From: Onchocerca volvulus
Lineage: Eukaryota; Nematoda; Chromadorea; Rhabditida; Onchocercidae
Assembly (NCBI GenBank): GCA_000499405.2
Contig: HG738137.1
Coordinates: 24,000,422 to 24,064,421, forward strand
Reading direction: 5' to 3'
Length of the DNA stretch: 64,000 nucleotides
Part shown: piece after piece, positions 57,299-64,000 of the stretch
Position numbering within the stretch: position 1 is the stretch's first letter
How the letters are laid out: each line of letters starts with the position of its first letter
Position numbers and translations under genes: made by a program
The notes under the pieces: generated by a model
What the model saw: the letters and a program-made list of their open reading frames with translations, nothing else
What the model was told of the DNA's origin: nothing
Database searches by the model: none

Positions 57299-57447
57299 TC
57301 TATATAAAAATGATGGCCTATTCGAATGCAAGTAAAGACGGGAAATCTACTTTTATAGAAATGTAGTCAAAATTTGAAAACAATCGATAGGGAACTTGGA
57401 AGTTCCGTCCGGGTAACAGGGAGCATTTACATTTTTATTTCTATAGA
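57299..57447. mobile_element. minimal 149-bp inverted-terminus derivative
   Basis: It begins TCTATATAAAAATGATGG and ends CATTTTTATTTCTATAGA. Between them are the family blocks cctattcgaatgcaag and caatcgatagggaacttgg. It is comparable in design to the 23263 copy. Confidence 0.55.
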
Positions 57448-59904
57448 TTAACATTCAAAAAAAAAAAGAGAAAAAAAAAAGAAAAAAAAGATCTAAATTT
57501 TAACTGCAAGAAATGTCTACTGAAATAAAATTCAATGACAAAAAAAAATTTTTTGTAAAGGCTAAATGACAAAGCGCAATGTCATTATTTTGTTTTTTTT
57601 TCTTTTTTTTTTTTTTTTTTTATTTATAAATTCATACGATCAATAACATTTTATGTTCGATTGCTAATAATGAGAAAGAAAGCTTAGAATTCATTAACAT
57701 ATAATCATTGCATGATTAATTTTTAAAAGTCCATTTTTCAAATTAAAATACAATTTAGAAAATGCTAATATGAAAATGGAGCAAAAAACAAGCAGAAAAA
57801 AAAATTAAAAATTCAATTTATCCATTAACTTTTCACTTTAAAACAATGCAATATAAAATTATACAAATGAGCATATGAGCATATAATTTTCTTAAATAGG
57901 AAATGCTTAACATATTGAACTTTTTCTTTTTTTTTTTTTGATCGAATCATTAAATTCATCTTATCTATTTCCTCCAAAATTTTTGCACCAAAATTTATCA
58001 ATATAGAATATGTTACTAATCATATTCATATGCATATATATATATATATGCAAATGAATGGAACATACATAATCGAATAATACAAACAAATCTAATTTGA
58101 TGAATGTGTTGTATTACTTGAAAAAAAAAATTTAGTCTTTCGTGAATATATTTGTCATGTTAATTAATGAAATACTCAAATGTATGCAAATTAAAACAAA
58201 TTGGAAGAATTTTTTTCTTCAAGTTTTCTAGAATTTATGAAGAAACTTGTGGAAAAATTGTTGCATCATCAGAACTAAACTGATACTTGTTCCATTGCTC
58301 ACAATATCATTAAGGCTTTTTATTTTAGACAAGCACAAATTTTCATTATTCTGAGCTCCGTGTACATTCTAGACTCATTATAGATAGACCTCTTTTTTAG
58401 ATACAAATCGATATAAGTGAAGAAAAAGACTGTTTAAAATTTGCCAAAATTCAGTGAATTTTTCTCGAAAAATTTGTAAAACGTGTTATCTGGCATTCTC
58501 TTAAACAATTTTTTAAAAAAAAAATCTAAAGAAATAAAAGAACAGAATATCTTTTTTTCATTTGAATTAGATTTCAAAAAAATTCTTTTTCATGCTTTTT
58601 TATTGTTTTTAATATTTAGACTCCAATATTTTTTTACTTTAAAGCAAACTGACAAAACCTTTTGCTTACCAATTTGATAATTATGCAAAACTTTTATTTT
58701 ATTTATGTTAAAGCAAAGTTGATACATTATGTAAAAGTTTTATTTTATCTACGTTAATGCAAATTTGACACATTACGCAGAACTTTTCACTTATTTAATC
58801 AAAGATAAATAGTTTCTGCGCAATTTTTGTTTATTACTGCCCATTAAGCTATTAAAAATTCTAATCTAATTAATCATTCTAAATTCCGAAAATTATAATT
58901 TTTGACGAATATAAAAAAAGTACATATACCAAAAAGTACATATACTAAATTTGGAAAAATAATGATTAGTTCTGTGAAAGAAACGAAAATAAAATAGAAA
59001 ATTTAAGAAAAAAGAATGTAATTTGTTGAATATAAAATATGATAAGAAAAAAGTAATAGTAAAAAGCAAACAAAATATTGTTATATTCAAAGATTTACTT
59101 CTTAAACTAATAACAAATCTTTGCAGATATAATTCTATCAAAACAATGATCAGTAAAGTATTATAATACAAAATAAAACATTTGAAATCATATTATACAA
59201 CATTACAATATATTAATATCATTATTAGATATAAAATTTATTTTAATTTATTATAGCATTACTTGTATATTTATTTAATTAATTCGAATACATAAAAGAT
59301 GTTTCAAATATTTTTAAATGATTAGTTTTTTTTAGCTAATTAAGAAAGGGAGCTAAAAAACTTTCAATAGTTCAGATAAATTATCTTAATTTTATCTTGA
59401 AAGTGAATAAAAGTTTAAACCAAGTTTAAATAAATCAAATGCGATGTTAAATAAATGAGAAGCAAAAATTAGTCAATTGATAAAATGCACCTTTAGAACG
59501 ATTAATATGTTAATGATAAGGCATGTACATGCTAAAATTTTCATCAGAAATAATTAGCTTTAAATATTTCATTTTCTTAATGAGTTCAAATTTTGAATAA
59601 AATCACGAATTATTAAATAAGTTTTTTAAAAAAGACATATCTGTGAAGTATTGTTATTAAAGGAAAAACTTTTCGAAATTTTTAAAAATTTCCAAAAAAT
59701 ATTTGTTCGAATTAAAACCAAAAAAAAAAAAAGAATAAATACATATAATTATATGTATAGATGCAGAAAGTCGCAAATTTTCAACTATAATAACAATTGA
59801 TAATTGAAATTATAAACTGGAATTGTAACCGGATAGGAAATATCAATATTATCAATCACATGATGGAAATAATACTAGATCGAAGAGATACGGTAAAACT
59901 AACA
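57448..59904. other. long AT-rich intergenic region
   Basis: No exon-like ORF with splice support, only homopolymers (57592-57621 poly-T) and scattered short AT repeats. It is the downstream flank of the next, minus-strand gene. Confidence 0.5.
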
Positions 59905-62900
59905 CTACCAGCCACTGGAACCAACATCGCCGACGTATACATTTAAAGATGACGAGACTAAATCCTGAAAGAATGGAAATAAACAGCATTTTTTCTAGAA
60001 AATAAGAAAGAAGAACAAAATATGATAATATTTAGGAAAAGTTTTGTATACTAATTTGCAATTTACTGCAAAAAGCGATTTAATATTTTGCTTAATTTTT
60101 TTCATTCATCAGAAATTCTCTAACATAAAATTATTTTAAACATTTTTTTTTGAACAAGTGATTATTGAAATAATTAGTTTTTAATTAGTTATTATTTGAA
60201 AATAAATATATGTCATACAGTACCAATTTATCTTTTATTTAAGAAAACTAAAGTATAATCAAATCAACTTATTCAGCAAAAATATGTAAAAAGGTTTTTG
60301 GTAGGAAATTTAAGCAAATTAAAAAAAAAAAAATAATTTCTTTCAGTTCCATATTGAAAAAAACAAACAAACAAACAAAACAATAGATGATAACTAATTA
60401 TACAATTTCTCGTTACCTATTTCTATTAATTCCTTTCACTATAATTAATTAGAAGTACTTCGAAATAATAATAATGATAGAAAAAATTGCTATCAATAAA
60501 ATATCACAAGTGACATTTTATCAATTTTTATTTTTTTATTTTTTTTTTGCCATCCTTATAAGCTTTGCTAATAACATAATTGCTTAGAATATTTTCCAGG
60601 AATTATACAACGTTTAGAATTTTAATTTCAAAAATATGTGACATTTTAAAATTTCCTGGCATTGATCAGTAATGTTTATATTTAAGCATTACATAATTTT
60701 CAATAATTACAAATAACCTTATCAATATGTTTTTTAAAAAAAAAAAAACAAAAAAAAAAAAACTTCGAAAAGAGAAAATAAATGACAGCATAGGAAAGTT
60801 AATTAAAAAATTTTTGTAGATAAGAGAATTAATTAACCTGTCGTTGTGATGAATCATTTCGTTTAATGTAATGTTTTGGAGATAAATTATATTGTTGTTG
60901 TTGTTGGAAATCAATAATACAACGAATTATAGCATTCCATTTTTCTTTTGCAAATAATTTTTTATAATTCATTCCTGAACATATCTCTTCAATTTGTTTA
61001 GCATCTCGTGCTTTCAAAAGTGCTTCACGAAATGTCACATTAGTTGTCACGAAACGACGCCATCGACCTGAAATTTTTTCAATTAAATGTAAAAAAAATA
61101 AAAAGAAAAAAATATCTTAATGATTTTATTTCATCAAATAGATTCGCGGTATAATTCATCGATTTAATTATGTTTTTTTCCTAACAAATATATAGATCGA
61201 AATTTAAAAAAAAATTGAATTCAAAATAAAAAATTTAAACAAACAACTTTGCTGAGTGAAAAAATATTTACCGAATTCTTGTTCTGTAAGTTTACGAGAG
61301 CCGATACCGCGTATTTTACTAACACATCGGATCAAACTTTCAGTCGTAGGATTCGAATCATGATAATTTGGTATATATGATATTCCTGAAAATAATTGAT
61401 GATTAATGTGCTCGATTAAATTTTAAATTTGTTTTTCAATTTTAATTGCTTATGATCGAAGAATGTTTGAATCTATCTGATTGGCAATTATTTTTCATTT
61501 AACCAGTTTCATTAGAATTTTGAAAAAAAAAAAAATTAGAGATTATGATAAGATTCATTTTTTTCCTAGTTTTTGATTGAAGGATGGTCTTGATATTTTT
61601 TTTTATTTTTTCTTGATTTCCTAAATTCTAAACGATGGATAATTCAGCATTTTTCAACCGAAAAAAAAAAATAGAAAAATGGAATTTCAAATATTTTCAA
61701 AATGTGACATAAATTTTTTATAAGAAAGTAGAGAATTTTTCTCCATTTTCAGAATCAATGTTTCTAAAGAATTTAGATTATTTATTTATTCATTATTTTA
61801 AACTTTTCCTTTGCAGTACAAGTTTAAAAATACCTTCAAGTGTTGATTGTGATAATGCATCACCATCACCGAGAGCCATCTCAGCGGATCGATAAATTTC
61901 GGTTATTGAACGAACTTCGGAAAGTTGATTTTCACAAACTGCTAAATCATCTGTTCGTAATGATAAGCATCTGTTCAAACCTACCTAAATTGAAATAATT
62001 AATTAATAATATTTTAAATCTTAAACAATCAAACCTTATCATTCCTCGCCTTCCATTTTATCAGAAGAAAATAATCAGAAATTGAAATTTTAAATCAAAA
62101 TTTTCATTCAATTTTACCGTTGTATGATTGGAAATAAACCGCAAAATTGGCTAGTAACCAGTTTAAAGCATAAAAATTTAGATGCAATTTGAATAGAAAC
62201 TATTATTAACTGCTTATCATATATAGTGATATATGAATAGTCATAGAAGAACTAGATAATATTTATTTCTATAAATTCCAAAAATATATCTAAAAATCAA
62301 GTCATTATTTAAAATTGTATAAACAGACAATTAGCCTTTTTCACTTCCTATCTTCAGTCACACACTGATAAAATTTAGTCAAAAATTTTAATATAAAATT
62401 AAAAATTTTTTATCATAATTAACATTACTAACATCATTATTCACATGTTTGCTAGATAAATTTGCTAGAATACGACTTCGCCATTCCGAATGACATTGTG
62501 GGACACTTTCCGTAACAGTGATTCCGGAATCAGTCGTTAACGATTGTTGTTGTGAATGATTTCTCGTTGAAACATTTCGCAAATTTCGCTCCGAATCAGT
62601 TGATGAATTAGATGATAATGATGAATTCGCATGTACTGTACTTTGTACTGTTGCAGAAGATCTAAAATACAATTAAAAATTCGAAATAGAAATTGAAAAT
62701 TAAAGTTGGAAGTAAGTTTAGAAGAAACTTGCTCTTTAGGAAACAAAACTAGCTTTTTGGCTTAACTCTAATTTAAAACATAGTTAAATGTAATGCATCT
62801 AATTTTTTTGTCAAATTTTATAATTAGATTGTATAATAATGAAATATATTTTGATTGAAGTTGTAATTAAAAATTTGAAACTAAAATTGAAATTCGAAAT

Positions 62901-63158
62901 TAAAGTTAAGATAGGAAAAGAAAAAAAGAGAAAACTCTTAAAAAGAAAGAAGCAAATTTTGTGAACAAGTTTTGTATTTCGATAAAATAAAGCAAAAAAG
63001 AAAGTTTCGACAAGTTTTCGGAAACATTATTAATTACAATTAATTAAAAAAGACAAACCTTTCATTAGTTGTTTGAATGCTTGGCAATTGTTTCGATTTA
63101 GCGGTATTCCTTTCATTCCACCAAAGATCATTAATGCCAAATTTACTAATTGTAATAC
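59905..63158 (-). CDS. unidentified multi-exon gene, 3' part (5' end beyond window)
   Basis: Six minus-strand exons in phase: 63158-63059, 62661-62433, 61984-61834, 61385-61272, 61067-60838 and 59964-59905, about 294 codons. The first visible exon starts mid-codon (GITISKFGINDLWWNERN). A Ser/Thr-rich linker follows (SLSSNSSTDSERNLRNVS, TTDSGITVTESVPQ), then a helical region (LSLRTDDLAVCENQLSEVRS, IRCVSKIRGIGSRKLTEQEF, RWRRFVTTNVTFREALLKA, KLFAKEKWNAIIRCIIDF), a short polyQ stretch and an end LNVYVGDVGSSGW. There is no signal peptide or transmembrane segment in this part, which suggests a cytoplasmic scaffold or adaptor. I do not recognise the family. No further upstream exon is evident up to 64000. 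Confidence 0.65.
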
Positions 63159-64000
63159 CTAAAACGAGTGTAACGAATCATTAATTAACACTTAAAATTT
63201 TTCATCGATATTAATTAATAACATATTACTTAAAATGAAATTAACTTTTTAAAGTATTAAGAAATATTTTTCCTAAAGTAAGGATATGATAACATAATTT
63301 TAACATATAAATTAATATCTTTCCTTATACTGAAAATAAAAATCGATAAATAATAAATTCTCCATTAAAGTTCGATGTTTCGAATAAGTTTTCAAATGTT
63401 TGGAAAATAATGCCGCAGTAATTTTAATTTCATTTTAATTTTATAGCTATTTTTCTTGTTCAACATCATATTTTTTTCAAATTTCATCAAATTTTTTCCC
63501 TTTTTTCTTTTTCAATAATGTTCAAAAACTTCATTCATCCTTGAAATATTTATTTCAAATACAAACATTTGTTTTTTTTCTTGTTTGTTTGAAATACTTG
63601 TTTTTAGAAGAAAGTCCGAACTTTTTTGTTCAAACTACTACATTTTTTAAATTAAATAATGCATTATTAATAAGTTATGCATAAGATTTATTGAATAATC
63701 GAAAATAATTTGAAATAAACAAGAGAAGGGACAAAAAAAGGACTATGAAAAAATTATTGATCATTTGATAATTAAAGTAGTTATCTAATTTTTTTGCAAA
63801 ATTAGCGAAAACTTTTTTCTCAAATGACAATTAATAACAAATTATTTGAACAAATTTAAAGAAAAAAATGGATAAGCCTAAAAAATTTGTTGATCAATCA
63901 TTTAAAATAACATTAATAATGACAAATCGAATTACTGAATTCGAAAATCAAATTATTTCAACCATATTGTTTTTATGTTCTTTTTATCAATATAAATTTC

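Larger units (their letters stand above)
54195..57447 (+). mobile_element. Helitron-type (RepHel) element 2, decayed
   Basis: The left terminus is TCCATATATATATATATA then AAATGTTCGTTTGTTC, nearly the same as element 1 at 7146. The right terminus is inverted (GAGCATTTACATTTTTAT, TTCTATAGA). A RepHel relic lies inside on the plus strand. Right-end-like sequence occurs twice, at about 57047-57110 and 57340-57447, and a second left-type terminus TCTATATAAAAATG starts at 57299. The last 149 bases are therefore probably a separate short derivative inserted next to, or formed from, the larger element. Confidence 0.65.

Noticed and set aside
58893..59171. 92-aa Phe-rich ORF
   Set aside because: It is typical of translated AT-rich intergenic DNA; no splice sites or conserved motif.

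Overview
This is eukaryotic DNA, almost certainly from a parasitic nematode and most plausibly a clade III (Spirurina, filaria-like) species. It is very AT-rich. Genes are split into many short exons by small introns with TTTCAG-type acceptors, and several start codons sit just behind an acceptor-like site that could take a spliced leader. Two intact genes and one relic resemble the nematode-restricted SXP/RAL-2 (DUF148) family, and a further DUF148-like gene carries a polyglutamine tract. There are no tRNA or rRNA genes, CRISPR arrays or prokaryotic signals. Exon models were built by hand by matching reading-frame phase across GT..AG sites, so they are predictions without transcript support.

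Layout. 0.3-2.9 kb (+): a 280-aa multi-pass membrane protein resembling Bax inhibitor-1. 4.3-12.6 kb (+): a C2H2 zinc-finger gene whose third intron carries a decayed Helitron-type (RepHel) element. 12.4-22.2 kb: a segmental duplication in which the zinc-finger gene's last exon plus a neighbouring minus-strand SXP/RAL-2-like gene occur in three copies (A intact but lacking the last finger, B decayed, C complete); a truncated Helitron lies between A and B. 22.4-24.7 kb (+): two small unrecognised genes and a short Helitron derivative. 24.8-34.9 kb (-): proteasome subunit alpha-6 (pas-1) downstream of a 24-exon ATAD5/Elg1-type clamp unloader. 35.4-35.65 kb: an 81-bp tandem repeat. 36.8-39.9 kb (+): a secreted DUF148-like gene with an in-frame stop inside its polyQ tract. 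40.4-42.0 kb (+): a Tctex-type dynein light chain. 42.2-43.8 kb (-): ribosomal protein eL28, head-to-head with a CDC7 kinase (+, 44.3-47.6 kb). 48.5-51.4 kb (-): a GPAT3/4-type glycerol-3-phosphate acyltransferase. 51.5-57.4 kb: minisatellite, CA-type microsatellites and more Helitron remains. 59.9-63.2 kb (-): the 3' end of an unidentified gene running off the window.

The housekeeping genes (PAS-1, ATAD5, eL28, CDC7, GPAT, dynein light chain) share no pathway, although CDC7 and ATAD5 both act in DNA replication. The accessory interest lies in the duplicated zinc-finger/SXP block, the RepHel elements with near-identical inverted ends next to a CTAG palindrome, two non-canonical introns (GC..AG in the zinc-finger gene, AT..AG in the acyltransferase) and the nonsense codon in the polyQ gene.
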